Position numbers and translations under genes: made by a program
Shown here: in pieces, positions 30,446 to 39,004 of the stretch
How the letters are laid out: every line of letters begins with the position of its first letter
Numbering within the stretch: the first letter of the stretch is position 1
Notes under the pieces: generated by a model
Told to the model about the DNA's origin: nothing
What the model saw: only the letters and a program-made list of their open reading frames with translations
Database searches by the model: none
Assembly: GCF_000269805.1 (NCBI RefSeq)
Contig: NZ_JH711483.1
Coordinates: 289,261 to 353,260 of the forward strand
Direction: 5' to 3'
Origin: Actinomyces massiliensis 4401292
GTDB lineage: Bacteria; Actinomycetota; Actinomycetes; Actinomycetales; Actinomycetaceae
DNA: 64,000 nucleotides

Positions 30446-30469
30446 TCTCGAGCTCTCGAGGTCTCGAGG
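30446..30469. repeat. Three tandem TCTCGAGS octamers
   Basis: TCTCGAGC, TCTCGAGG and TCTCGAGG stand head to tail directly after the manA stop, in the convergent manA/TIGR03089 intergenic region. The palindromic CTCGAG cores can pair with each other, so the array could act as a weak terminator. Confidence 0.5.
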
Positions 30470-30523
30470 TCCTGGGGGACGTGAACGCACCTGCGCGGCG
30501 CGAGTGCGGTGCCTCTCGACTGC

Positions 30524-31270
30524 TTACTGGATGTCCGCGATTCCTTCTTGGCGCGCTGCTGCGGAGACCAGGGCGGCGTCGGCGTCGGGGGATATCAGCA
30601 CCGCTGTGAGTCCGGTCCGCCAGGCGGCCACCACGCCGCGCATCGCCTGCTCGACCGTCTCCTCTCTGATCAGCAGGGCGCGAGCGCCTGTCCCGAGCGC
30701 CTTCTCGACGGCATCGCTCTGGGCGGGAGCGACCAGTGCGTCCCGGCTCGTCGTGCGCAGTCCGTCCGTCTGAGAGACGATGAGGGCCGGCTCCGAGCCG
30801 TCCGTCGGAGCGGGTGGGAAGTGGTCGGCGAAGGGCATGACATCGGCGATCCCGTCGAGCGTCAGTGGCGGGAGAGGCGTCGGCCAGCGCGTTGCGAGCG
30901 ATCCCATTGTCACAAGTACCTGAACGTCCGCTGAGGGAAACAACCAATGAATCCTGAATGCGACCGAGATGCTGGGGGGCTCAACTAGTAGGGTTTCTAC
31001 AAATGGATCGCTGCTGTCGAGCAGGACTGGTGTGGCGCCGGCCAGCCAGGCGCCCGCGCACCACGTCACCGTTCGCCAGTGCGGAGTCATCCCCAGATGC
31101 ACGTGAGCGCCGGGTTCTGCCTCGGCGGTGAGGAAACCAGCGCATTTGGCGTGCCACATGCTCAGAACGTGCCCGGTCAGCTCGATGCGCTCATCGGGCG
31201 AGTACCACGTCAGCCATGGGCGCGAAGAGTCGGCTGCGGAGGGCAGAACCCGGGCGAGCGCGTCGTTCAT
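30524..31270 (-). CDS. TIGR03089 family protein
   Basis: A 248-residue protein of an actinobacteria-specific family related to the N-terminal part of AMP-ligases (TPHWRTVTWCAGAWLAGATPVLLD); no complete adenylation active site is present. In mycobacteria the homologue (Rv3268) lies beside rhamnose and envelope genes, a neighbourhood similar to this one. Function unknown. ATG 31270 was chosen; a TTG at 31282 is the only nearby upstream alternative. The stretch at 30910-31010 is somewhat more AT-rich than its surroundings. Confidence 0.82.
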   Translation of the reverse strand: MNDALARVLPSAADSSRPWLTWYSPDERIELTGHVLSMWHAKCAGFLTAEAEPGAHVHLGMTPHWRTVTWCAGAWLAGATPVLLDSSDPFVETLLVEPPSISVAFRIHWLFPSADVQVLVTMGSLATRWPTPLPPLTLDGIADVMPFADHFPPAPTDGSEPALIVSQTDGLRTTSRDALVAPAQSDAVEKALGTGARALLIREETVEQAMRGVVAAWRTGLTAVLISPDADAALVSAAARQEGIADIQ

Positions 31271-31345
31271 GAGGAGATTCAAGCAAAAAACGGGGGTGGT
31301 TCAAGCAGCCGCGCCACGGTCTCGCGCCGCTGTTCCGCAGGGCGT

Positions 31346-31395
31346 GGGGCGGGGGCGACGGTGGGGCCGGCGGGTGTCGCGAGGGGGAGGGAGGG
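31346..31395 (+). other. G-run-rich tract upstream of whiB2 (possible G-quadruplex)
   Basis: Seven runs of three to five G (31346-49, 31351-55, 31363-66, 31372-74, 31383-87, 31389-91, 31393-95) occur within 50 bases of the 405-bp gap between the TIGR03089 gene and whiB2. Nothing else in the gap upstream of the whiB2 promoter was recognised. Confidence 0.4.
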
Positions 31396-31605
31396 TGGCC
31401 TGTGTCGGGTCTCTGTCGGGTCCAAGGCGGGGCTGTGCCGGAGCTGTGTCGAGCTCGGTCGGGCGTCAATCTCGAGGCTCTTCGAGGGGTGTGTAGAGGA
31501 ACCCTCAAAATCCTGACTCCAAGGGTCCTGTTATCGTTCCGTTACATGGACTTTTCGTTGGAATGCCGCCGATGGTCACGATTGGGTGACATATCCCTCG
31601 CCAGC

Positions 31606-31634
31606 TTGACTCTCTTTGCTCACACCCGTGTAAT
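31606..31634 (+). promoter_or_regulatory. whiB2 promoter: TTGACT-17-TGTAAT
   Basis: -35 TTGACT at 31606-31611 and -10 TGTAAT at 31629-31634, exactly 17 bases apart, with a start point expected near 31641 and a short leader to the GTG at 31676. It is the best sigma-A-like promoter in the window and lies in an unusually AT-rich stretch. Confidence 0.65.
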
Positions 31635-31675
31635 TCATTCGTAGTTACCTGCCCCTGACCTGAAGGGAAGCCAAC

Positions 31676-31993
31676 GTGTGGAACATTCTCGGCGAGGGTC
31701 CGCTCGCGCGTACCGACGAAGCCGACGACCAGACCCTGCTGTTCCTCTTCGGCGGTGACGAGGTTGACGAGGGTCCGCTCGCGTGGCAGGAGCGCGCTCT
31801 GTGTGCACAGACCGATCCCGAGGCGTTCTTCCCCGAGAAGGGGGGCTCGACGCGTGAGGCCAAGCGCGTGTGCGCCACCTGCGAGGTCCGCGAGGAGTGC
31901 CTCGAGTACGCACTGGCCAACGACGAGCGTTTCGGCATCTGGGGCGGTCTGTCTGAGCGGGAGCGTCGCAAGCTCAAGCGTCGCGCCGTATGA
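31676..31993 (+). CDS. whiB2: WhiB-family iron-sulfur transcription regulator (WhiB2/WhmD type)
   Basis: A 105-residue protein with the four cluster-ligating cysteines Cys43, Cys66, Cys69 and Cys75, the GIWGG turn (87-91) and a basic tail (LSERERRKLKRR) that binds DNA. This pattern and the acidic N-terminus fit the WhiB2/WhmD class, which controls septation and cell division together with sigma-A region 4. AAGGGAAG precedes the GTG start. Its TGA overlaps the ATG of the large glycosyltransferase, so the two are translationally coupled, a conserved whiB2-glycosyltransferase arrangement. Confidence 0.93.
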   Translation: MWNILGEGPLARTDEADDQTLLFLFGGDEVDEGPLAWQERALCAQTDPEAFFPEKGGSTREAKRVCATCEVREECLEYALANDERFGIWGGLSERERRKLKRRAV

Positions 31994-34900
31994 GTTTGGA
32001 GGGTCTCGGTGCCCCGCCTGCCCGCGCCGGCGGGGCTGAGGCGCTCGCAGTCGTCGTCACCGCTGGCGTCACTCCGTACCTGCGCCGAACCCTGAGAGCC
32101 CTCGCCCGTCAGACCGTCGCCCCGGAGGCTACGATCGTGGTGGACGTCGCCTCCCGTCACAACGGTCTGGGCGATGGCACTCCAGTCGAGGAGATCGTAG
32201 CCGCCTCGGCGCTCGGGGCGCGCACACGGGTCCGTGTTGTGCGCGTCCCCGACGCCAGAGGCTTCGGCGAGGCAGTACGCCGTGGTCTGGCCCTGTACGC
32301 CGAACTCACCGGACCCGCCGGGTCCAGCTCGCGAAGGCTCTCGCCCTCCTCCGGGAAGCGGCGGGACGCCGCCCGCTCGAACCGCCCGAAGCGCTCATAC
32401 GACGAAGCCGGCTCCAAGAGCCGGGCCTCCGGCAGGACCGGTGGGCAGAATGGGCAGAACATGGGGGCCGAGGGCTGGCTGTGGCTGCTCCACGATGACG
32501 TCGCACCGGCGCCGGGCTGCCTCGAGGCTCTTCTCTCGGCGGTTGCGGAGGCGCGATCCGCCGCACTGGTCGGGCCCAAGCAAGTCGATTGGGACGATCC
32601 CGAGCAGCTCCTCGAGGTGGGGCTGCGCACCACCGCGTCTGCGCGCCGGTCCAATGACGTTGTGGCGGGCGAGATCGATCAGGGGCAGCACGACGACCGC
32701 TCCGATGTCCTGGCGGTCGGTACCGCCGGCGCCCTCGTCGATCGCGCCGTGTGGGATGAACTTGATGGCACCTCGCCGGAGTTCCCCGTCTTCAACGACG
32801 GTCTTGAGCTGTCACGAGCGATTCGACTGGCCGGGCACCGCGTCGTCGTCGTTCCGCAGGCCGTCATTCAGCACCGTCGCGCCAGCTACTTGGGGCTGCG
32901 CCCCTCTCAGAGAAGCACTTCCAGGCGCTCCGCCGTGGGAGAGCAGCCCTCGGCTCCGCAGGTGCACGCAGACGATCCCGACCCGGACCGCTCCTTCCGC
33001 GCGCGCCGCACCGCTCAGCTGACCGCTTGGGCGACTTTCTCCCACCGGCCCATCGCCCTGCTTCTGATCTGGTTCCTCGTCCTGGGAATCGTCCGTGCCG
33101 GGGCGCGATTGCTGACCAAATCCCCGCCCCTTGCCCGTGCCGAGCTGGGGGCCGCTCTGGCCGTCGCGAGCCGCGGTGGTGCCGTCAGGCGAGGTCGCAA
33201 GCGCTTGGCGGCCCACGCCACCGTGCGCCGCTCGGTCCTGACCCGTCTCTACGTCGATGCCTCCGACATTCGCTCGGTGCGCCGGGATCGCCTCCGCCAG
33301 GAGCGCGAACGCGTTGCGCGCGCCGCTGCTCCCAGCGAATTGGAGCTGCGCGAGCTCGCAGCGCTGGCCCGCCGCCGTCGCATCGTTCTGGCCGGCGTCC
33401 TGCTGGTGGCCGTCGTCGTAGCGGGAGTCGGTCTGAGCTCCCTGCTGGTCACCGGCACCGTCACGGGCGGCGCCACTGTCGGTCTGACTGCCACCGGGCG
33501 AAGCCTGTGGAGCGCCGCCTGGGCCACGTGGGCCGCTTCCGGCGACGGGTACACCGCCGTCGCCAATCCGCTTCTGGCACTGCTCGCCCTGCCCGTCGCC
33601 GTGGCGGGGCATGTCGGGCTCGATGGAGACGGCCTGGTCCGCCTGCTGTTTCTGGCGGCGGTGCCTCTGGCCGCTCTGGGAGCCTGGTTCGCCGCGGGAA
33701 CCGCGACCCGGCGCACGAGCCTGCGCGCATGGGCGGCACTGACCTGGGCGCTGGCCCCCGCTCTCCTGCTGGCCATCGGTCAGGGCCGGCTCACCGCCGT
33801 GCTGGTCCATCTCACTCTGCCCTGGGCATTGACCGCGCTCGCACGCGCGGTCGGAGCCGATCGTCGTGACGTCGTGCTCTCAGGCATGGTCGATGCGCAC
33901 CACGCGACTGAGACGGAGAAGGCGGACCTCGACCGCTTCGCCTCGGAGCGCATCGAGGACCTCGCCGCGCTCGCCGATGACGGCGCCGACAGCGCCGACG
34001 GCACAGACGGCACAGACGATGCCGGTGCCGTTGATGGTGCCGGCCCCGCTTCTGACACCCGCGCGGATGGTGATTCGCGCGGCTCGACTAACTCGGATGA
34101 CTCGGACGACTCGGGCGAGCCTGGAGACGAGGCGTCGAACGCCGCGGCGGTCCCGCGCGAGCGCGCTATCGCGCTGGCCCGGATCGTTGAGGACAACGAT
34201 GCCGAGTTCGGCGCTGCTGCCTCCCCGGACGATGAGGTCGATGAGCGGGCATCTGAGACTGCTGACGGATCCGAGGCGGCTGACAGCTCCTCGGTCACGC
34301 CGGGAGATGACTCCCATGGCTCCCATGACTCCAGCGACTCGAATGACGGTGATGGTGAGGGCACTACTGCGGCGACCGAGAGCTATGGCCCCGGCTCGCC
34401 GACAGCCGCTGCGGTGGCCGGGATATTCCTGACTCTCATCGTCGCCGCCGCACCGAGCACAGCAGCAGTTGTGGTCGGCTGCCTGCTCGTTCTCATGGTG
34501 ATGGTGCGCCGGTCGGCTCTGCGGCTCGTCCTGACCCTTCTGCCCGTGGTCGCCACTGCGGCGCCGGCATGGTGGCGGGCCGCGCGTCTGGCCTCGACGG
34601 AAGGCCCCACGGCCGGGCTGCGTTATCTGCTCGCCGACGCCGGCGGGCCCGTGGCGGTTCCGGCGCCCTCGGCCATCGACACCCTCCTGGGCATGCCCGT
34701 GGACATCACCGCGCTCATTGCCAACCCGACCCTCGTGCTGGTTTCCAAGGCGATGCTGGCGATCCTGCCCGTCACCGCGCTGTGCGGGCTGCTCGCCACG
34801 GGGCGGCGCGGGCACCGCGCCAGGGCCGGCGCGCTCGGCGCCCTGGGCGGCCTCGGCCTTGCGCTTCTCGCTGTGCGCGCGACCACCGCTATCGGCACCC

Positions 34901-36045
34901 TGCCCGATGGGACCGGATCGGTGACCGTGACCGGATGGGCGGGAACGGGCATCACACTGCTCACCGCCGGGCTGCTCGCGGCCGGCCTGGCCGGCGCTGA
35001 CGGCATCCGTGCCGGCCTCGTCCGGCATGACACCCATGAAGCCGTATGGCGTCGCTTCGTCCTGACCGCGGTCACCCTCGTCGGGCTCGTCGTCCCGCTG
35101 GCCGTCGGTGCCGGCTGGGCGTGGACCGCGCACACATCCACGGGCCTCGGCGCTGACGCCACTGTCATGGCTCTGCAGCCGGGCGTCCAACGGGTGCCCG
35201 TCATCGCGAAGGAGATTCAGCGCTCGGCCAGCGCCGGTCGCGTGCTCGCCCTGTCCTCCACCCCTGAGGGGCTGGCCGTGCGCACATGGCGTGGAGCGGG
35301 TACTCAACTGACGGATGTCGTTCCCGACGTCCTGGCACCGCAGCTTCGCAGCCGTCTTCCCGAGGCCGCCGGCGACGCGGACCCGTCGGCGGCGACCAGT
35401 CCCGCTCCTGCCGGAAAGACGCTGAGCCTGGAACCCACCGATCCCGCCGACGTCGAGTTGGCCGACATCGTCACCCGTGCCACCGCGGGGCAGGATGAGC
35501 ATGCCGCCGACGACTTGGCCGCCCATGGCATCGCCGTCGTCCTGCTGGCCGATGCTCCCGGGGACGAGGCCACCGCGTTGGCCCGTGCCGGCCTGGAATC
35601 CACCCCTGGGCTCGATCAGCTCACCCGGACTGCTGCGGGCACCTCCTGGCGCGTCGGCCCGAGCGGGGCCACCGAGGCCGCCCGCGCCACTCTGGTGGAC
35701 GCCGATGGCACCGCCACCACTCTGGCCACCTCCGCGGACGCCGGTACGGTGGTGACTGCAGACGTCCCCGCCGCCACCGATGGGCAGAGTCGTACCGTCG
35801 TTCTGGCCGAGCGCGCCGATGCGGGATGGACCGCGAAACTGAATGACTCGCCTCTCGACCCGATCGACGTTCAGGACGCCACCGGCAGCTGGCGGCAGGC
35901 CTTCTCCATGCCGCCGGGCGGAGGGGAGCTGGTCGTCTCCCATCAATCCACTGCCGGTACCGTTGCGGCCCGCCTCATCTGGGCGGCCTGGGCCATCACG
36001 GTGCTCGCCGCCCTGCCTCTGCGACGCAGGAGGACCATCGCATGA
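31990..36045 (+). CDS. Very large GT2 glycosyltransferase with polytopic membrane region
   Basis: A 1351-residue protein. The N-terminal GT2 domain (about 10-310) has VVVTAGVTPYLRRTLRAL and LLHDDVAP with Asp169-Asp170. A long polytopic region follows from about residue 340, interrupted by highly acidic Asp/Ser/Gly/Thr-rich segments near 655-720 and 755-800 that look disordered. Further helices and a beta-rich extracytoplasmic C-terminal domain (about 1060-1325) precede a final membrane helix (about 1325-1345) and RRRR. Homologues lie next to whiB2 and DUF5719 genes in many actinobacteria and probably act in cell-wall glycan assembly. The precise product is unknown. Confidence 0.88.
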   Translation: MSLEGLGAPPARAGGAEALAVVVTAGVTPYLRRTLRALARQTVAPEATIVVDVASRHNGLGDGTPVEEIVAASALGARTRVRVVRVPDARGFGEAVRRGLALYAELTGPAGSSSRRLSPSSGKRRDAARSNRPKRSYDEAGSKSRASGRTGGQNGQNMGAEGWLWLLHDDVAPAPGCLEALLSAVAEARSAALVGPKQVDWDDPEQLLEVGLRTTASARRSNDVVAGEIDQGQHDDRSDVLAVGTAGALVDRAVWDELDGTSPEFPVFNDGLELSRAIRLAGHRVVVVPQAVIQHRRASYLGLRPSQRSTSRRSAVGEQPSAPQVHADDPDPDRSFRARRTAQLTAWATFSHRPIALLLIWFLVLGIVRAGARLLTKSPPLARAELGAALAVASRGGAVRRGRKRLAAHATVRRSVLTRLYVDASDIRSVRRDRLRQERERVARAAAPSELELRELAALARRRRIVLAGVLLVAVVVAGVGLSSLLVTGTVTGGATVGLTATGRSLWSAAWATWAASGDGYTAVANPLLALLALPVAVAGHVGLDGDGLVRLLFLAAVPLAALGAWFAAGTATRRTSLRAWAALTWALAPALLLAIGQGRLTAVLVHLTLPWALTALARAVGADRRDVVLSGMVDAHHATETEKADLDRFASERIEDLAALADDGADSADGTDGTDDAGAVDGAGPASDTRADGDSRGSTNSDDSDDSGEPGDEASNAAAVPRERAIALARIVEDNDAEFGAAASPDDEVDERASETADGSEAADSSSVTPGDDSHGSHDSSDSNDGDGEGTTAATESYGPGSPTAAAVAGIFLTLIVAAAPSTAAVVVGCLLVLMVMVRRSALRLVLTLLPVVATAAPAWWRAARLASTEGPTAGLRYLLADAGGPVAVPAPSAIDTLLGMPVDITALIANPTLVLVSKAMLAILPVTALCGLLATGRRGHRARAGALGALGGLGLALLAVRATTAIGTLPDGTGSVTVTGWAGTGITLLTAGLLAAGLAGADGIRAGLVRHDTHEAVWRRFVLTAVTLVGLVVPLAVGAGWAWTAHTSTGLGADATVMALQPGVQRVPVIAKEIQRSASAGRVLALSSTPEGLAVRTWRGAGTQLTDVVPDVLAPQLRSRLPEAAGDADPSAATSPAPAGKTLSLEPTDPADVELADIVTRATAGQDEHAADDLAAHGIAVVLLADAPGDEATALARAGLESTPGLDQLTRTAAGTSWRVGPSGATEAARATLVDADGTATTLATSADAGTVVTADVPAATDGQSRTVVLAERADAGWTAKLNDSPLDPIDVQDATGSWRQAFSMPPGGGELVVSHQSTAGTVAARLIWAAWAITVLAALPLRRRRTIA

Positions 36046-37610
36046 CCCGCACGACCCGCACAGTGTCCTCCACCTCCACCGATCAGTCCGTACCCGTTGC
36101 GCCCCCCGATCGATCCCCGCGATGGCGCAGGCTGCTCGGGCGCGCCGTCGCCCTGATCGTCTCCACCGTCCTGGCGGTCAGCATGGCCGGCCTGACCTGG
36201 GCGGGCGGCCGCCTCCCCGCGAACCAGAGCATCCCAGTGACCGCCGCGGACGTTCCCGCGCCGGCCGGAGAGGCCGTCTACAACTGCCACGCCGCCCCCA
36301 ACAACACTCTGGGTGCGGTGTCCGTCGGCAAGACGACCTCCACCACGACACTGACCAGTCTTGATGAGCGGTCCTCCCTGGCCTACAAGGGGGAGTCGTT
36401 GACCAAGCCGGTGACCTCCCTGACCGAGGCCACCGGCGGAATGCTGACCGTCGACCCGAATGGCGAGAAGCCCATCGGCGCCGTGGGCGTGACGACCACG
36501 CTGAGCGCCGACGGCGACCTGCGCGGACTCGCCGCGGCCCCCTGCACGCCTCCCGAGGCCATCTCCTGGATCGTGGGCGGATCGACCGCGCTCGGCTCCT
36601 CGGCGGAGCTGCGCCTGACCAATCCCGGAACCACCTCCGTGACGGCCACCGTTCACCTCTACGGCTCCGTTGGGGAGATCTCCCTGCCCTCGGACGGCCA
36701 GGTGGTCGTGCCCCCGGGCAAGACCATGGGGGTCCTCCTGGAGGCGGCAGGCACGGATCCGCGCCTGGCGCTGAGTCTTGAGGCGGTGGGTGGCACGCTC
36801 GTGCCCGCGCTGGTCACCGAGTCCCTTGACGGCGAAACCGCTGCGGGTACCGAGGTCCTGACCGGGGGAGCAGCGCCCGCCACGGATCTGACCATTCCCG
36901 GTGTCGCCTTGGTCGATGCGGCAGATCAGGGCGAGACTGCTCCCGATGCCGCTGCCGGAGCGCCCGACTCCTCGGACGCGCCGTCCGTGCGCCTCGTCAA
37001 TCCCGGCAGTGAGACCGCGACCGTCTCGATCTCGATGATCGGTTCGGATGGCGAGCAGAGTCTGCCGGGTGCGGATTCGGTGGCAGTGGATCCGGGCGCG
37101 GTGTTCGATGTATCCCTCAGCGGTGTGCCCGCAGGGGAGTACGGCGTGCGCGTCAGCTCTGATTCGCCGGTGGCGGCCGGCGTCCGACTCGTTCGCAGTG
37201 CCGGGGAGTATCCCGAGCGCTCAGGCGCCCTGCTTCACGACGTCGCCTGGTTGCAGGCGGCGACGCCCGCCGCCGGCGAGGCCGGTTCCATCGCCCTGCC
37301 CCGCGGAGAGGGACTGACCAGCAGCCTGGTGCTCACCAACTCCGGGCAGAAGCCCGCCGCCGTGACCCTGGCCTCCGCCGACGGCGCCTGGACGCAGGAG
37401 GTGGACGTGCCCGCCGGCAGCACCGTAACGCCGGAGGTGCCGGCCGAGGTCGCAGCGCTGACGATCGCCGGTTCCGCCTCTCAGGAGGTCACCGCGGCGG
37501 CGGTGGTGACCGCGAAGGTCAGTGGGAACGCCGCCGGCACCCTCATCGCGGCCGTGCCTGCCGTGGCCGACTCGACGGCCCTGGCCGAGAGTCATCTGCT
37601 CCTGCACTGA
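36042..37610 (+). CDS. DUF5719 family secreted/membrane-anchored protein
   Basis: A 522-residue protein with a basic N-terminus and one hydrophobic segment (about 32-55, LIVSTVLAVSMAGLTWAGG), then a long beta-rich extracytoplasmic part with repeated Ig-like units (VRLVNPGSETATVSI, LVLTNSGQKPAAVTL). DUF5719 proteins follow the whiB2-linked glycosyltransferase in actinobacteria; function unknown, probably a partner of that membrane enzyme. AGGAGG lies 8 bases before the ATG, and the start overlaps the glycosyltransferase stop by 4 bases. Confidence 0.88.
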   Translation: MTRTTRTVSSTSTDQSVPVAPPDRSPRWRRLLGRAVALIVSTVLAVSMAGLTWAGGRLPANQSIPVTAADVPAPAGEAVYNCHAAPNNTLGAVSVGKTTSTTTLTSLDERSSLAYKGESLTKPVTSLTEATGGMLTVDPNGEKPIGAVGVTTTLSADGDLRGLAAAPCTPPEAISWIVGGSTALGSSAELRLTNPGTTSVTATVHLYGSVGEISLPSDGQVVVPPGKTMGVLLEAAGTDPRLALSLEAVGGTLVPALVTESLDGETAAGTEVLTGGAAPATDLTIPGVALVDAADQGETAPDAAAGAPDSSDAPSVRLVNPGSETATVSISMIGSDGEQSLPGADSVAVDPGAVFDVSLSGVPAGEYGVRVSSDSPVAAGVRLVRSAGEYPERSGALLHDVAWLQAATPAAGEAGSIALPRGEGLTSSLVLTNSGQKPAAVTLASADGAWTQEVDVPAGSTVTPEVPAEVAALTIAGSASQEVTAAAVVTAKVSGNAAGTLIAAVPAVADSTALAESHLLLH

Positions 37611-37679
37611 GAAGATCAACCGGATCAACCGGATCGTCGAAGGGCGGAGAGGCGAGGCGGGCATTCCCGGCCGTTCGTC

Positions 37680-37685
37680 TAGGCT
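37680..37685 (+). promoter_or_regulatory. TAGGCT -10 for a leaderless transcript
   Basis: TAGGCT, 6 bases, then the GTG at 37692, with no ribosome site. It suggests an internal promoter for the metallopeptidase-fold/DUF3499 group separate from whiB2. Confidence 0.45.
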
Positions 37686-37691
37686 GAAGTC

Positions 37692-38135
37692 GTGCCTCGT
37701 TCCTCTCACCGCGCCCCGGTTCCCGTGCCCGCCTCCGCCCGCCGCCGGGACCGTCACGGGCGCGGCCTGCGTGGTCCGCTCGTGCCCCCGCACCTGCCGG
37801 CGTGGCGTACGCGCGCCGAGCGCTTCGACGAGCTCGTCGTCTCCACCGCTGATGACCTCGCTCGTCACTGGCCGCAGGTCGGTTCCATCCAGTTCGCCGT
37901 CGAGGAGGTGCCGCCCTCCGACCCCGCTCCATGGGAGCACGGCGTCGTTCTCGGCCGGGGCTTCGCCGCGCGGCCGCGCGCCGGCCTCTCCTCCCGTATC
38001 GTCATCTATCGTCGTCCCGTGGCCTCTCGGGCCCAAGGCGATGACGAGCTCACCGAGCTCGTGCGCCGTGTCGTCGTCGAGCAGGTGGCGCTCATGCTGG
38101 GGCGCAGCCCCGAGGAGATCGACCCGGAGGCGTGA
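37692..38135 (+). CDS. Zincin-like (PF06262) family protein lacking the HExxH zinc motif
   Basis: A 147-residue protein matching the actinobacterial 'metallopeptidase family' (Rv3259-like) by context and by the pattern RFDELV...LPxWRTRAERF, ...RIVIYRRP and ...LTELVRRVVVEQVALMLGRSPEEIDP. Where zincin relatives have HExxHH, this protein reads VEQVALM: the Glu remains but all metal-binding histidines are absent. It is therefore probably not a zinc peptidase. The GTG start follows a TAGGCT box at leaderless spacing. Its neighbours, DUF5719 and DUF3499, are the conserved partners. Confidence 0.8.
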   Translation: MPRSSHRAPVPVPASARRRDRHGRGLRGPLVPPHLPAWRTRAERFDELVVSTADDLARHWPQVGSIQFAVEEVPPSDPAPWEHGVVLGRGFAARPRAGLSSRIVIYRRPVASRAQGDDELTELVRRVVVEQVALMLGRSPEEIDPEA

Positions 38136-38206
38136 GGCGTGCCCCACGACATGACTGCTGGGACGCAATCGCGTGCGTCAGGTGCCTCGGTCGGGGCTTG
38201 TCGCGA

Positions 38207-38212
38207 TAGCCT
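38207..38212 (+). promoter_or_regulatory. TAGCCT -10 for a leaderless DUF3499 transcript
   Basis: TAGCCT, 6 bases, then the GTG at 38219, without a Shine-Dalgarno sequence; the same geometry as the upstream gene. Confidence 0.45.
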
Positions 38213-38218
38213 GCGCAC

Positions 38219-38665
38219 GTGAGAAGAGTCCGACGCTGCCGCAGGCCCGGTTGCGAGAATCCCGCCGTCGCCACCCTGACGAGCGTCTACGCGGACTCCA
38301 CGATCGTGCTGGGCCCTCTGGCCACCGAGGCGCAGCCCGAGGCCTACGACCTGTGCGCCAAGCATGTGGAGTCCTTCACCGCCCCGCGCGGCTGGCAGGT
38401 GATACGCCTGGCCACCGAATTCGAGCCCGCTCCGCCATCGGACGACGACCTCACCGCCCTGGCCGACGCCGTGCGCGAGGCCTCGCGCGCTCCGCGGCCC
38501 CGGCCCCAGCCGGCCGAGCACGCCGGACGGCCTGGCGGCATCCTGCCCGCCTCCCTCACGCGGGACCCCGATGCTGCCCTGCCTGATCATCTCACCGGCC
38601 TGGGCGACGGCGAGATCATGCGGCGCGGTCATCTACGCGTTCTGCGCGGCGAGAAGGAGGACTGA
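38219..38665 (+). CDS. DUF3499 family protein
   Basis: A 148-residue actinobacteria-specific protein. The N-terminus RRCRRPGCENPAVATL with Cys7 and Cys12, and YDLCAKHVE with Cys46 and His48, could bind a metal; these four residues are the family hallmark. After about residue 60 the protein is Pro/Arg-rich and probably flexible. Function unknown; it is conserved next to whiB2 and mannose-metabolism genes. The start is a leaderless-type GTG. The Trm112-like gene follows after 3 bases. Confidence 0.88.
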   Translation: MRRVRRCRRPGCENPAVATLTSVYADSTIVLGPLATEAQPEAYDLCAKHVESFTAPRGWQVIRLATEFEPAPPSDDDLTALADAVREASRAPRPRPQPAEHAGRPGGILPASLTRDPDAALPDHLTGLGDGEIMRRGHLRVLRGEKED

Positions 38666-38668
38666 CTC

Positions 38669-38908
38669 ATGGCCTTCTCCACGGTCGCCGATCCTGGCCC
38701 GAGCGATATCCAGCCCTGGGTGCGGCAGATCCTGCGCTGCCCCGCCACCGGCGGCGCTCTCGACGACGGCGTGGGTCCTGATGGCGCTCCCTGCCTGGAA
38801 TCTCCGAGCGGAGCCCTGAGCTATCCCGTGCGCGATGGCGTGCCCGTCCTGCTGATCCACGAGGCGACGGCACTCGAGCGCCCCTCGTATCCGCCCCGCG
38901 ACGAGTAG
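38669..38908 (+). CDS. Trm112-like small protein
   Basis: A 79-residue protein with WVRQILRCPATGGAL, LSYPVRDGVPVLLIHEA, the pattern of bacterial Trm112 (YcaR-like) domains. Only one of the usual zinc cysteines is present (in LRCPATG), so zinc binding is doubtful. In other actinobacteria this gene lies between phosphomannomutase and DUF3499; no phosphomannomutase gene occurs here. AAGGAGGA lies before the ATG at 38669. Confidence 0.8.
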   Translation: MAFSTVADPGPSDIQPWVRQILRCPATGGALDDGVGPDGAPCLESPSGALSYPVRDGVPVLLIHEATALERPSYPPRDE

Positions 38909-38929
38909 CGAGTAGCAGGCATCGGATGC

Positions 38930-38979
38930 CCGGTTGGCTCGGTCAACTCGGTCGGGCGCTGTCAACCCAGCCAACCCGG
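38930..38979. terminator. Possible convergent terminator
   Basis: CCGGTTGGCT and AGCCAACCCGG pair with one bulged base around a 29-base loop, between the converging Trm112-like and RDD genes. The long loop makes this weak. Confidence 0.3.
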
Positions 38980-39004
38980 TCGGGGCGGTCCGCCGGCAGG
39001 TGCC

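Noticed and set aside
33880-35946. 688-residue Gly/Arg-rich frame antisense to the large glycosyltransferase
   Set aside because: Low-complexity composition and complete overlap with a coupled, motif-bearing gene mark it as a shadow.
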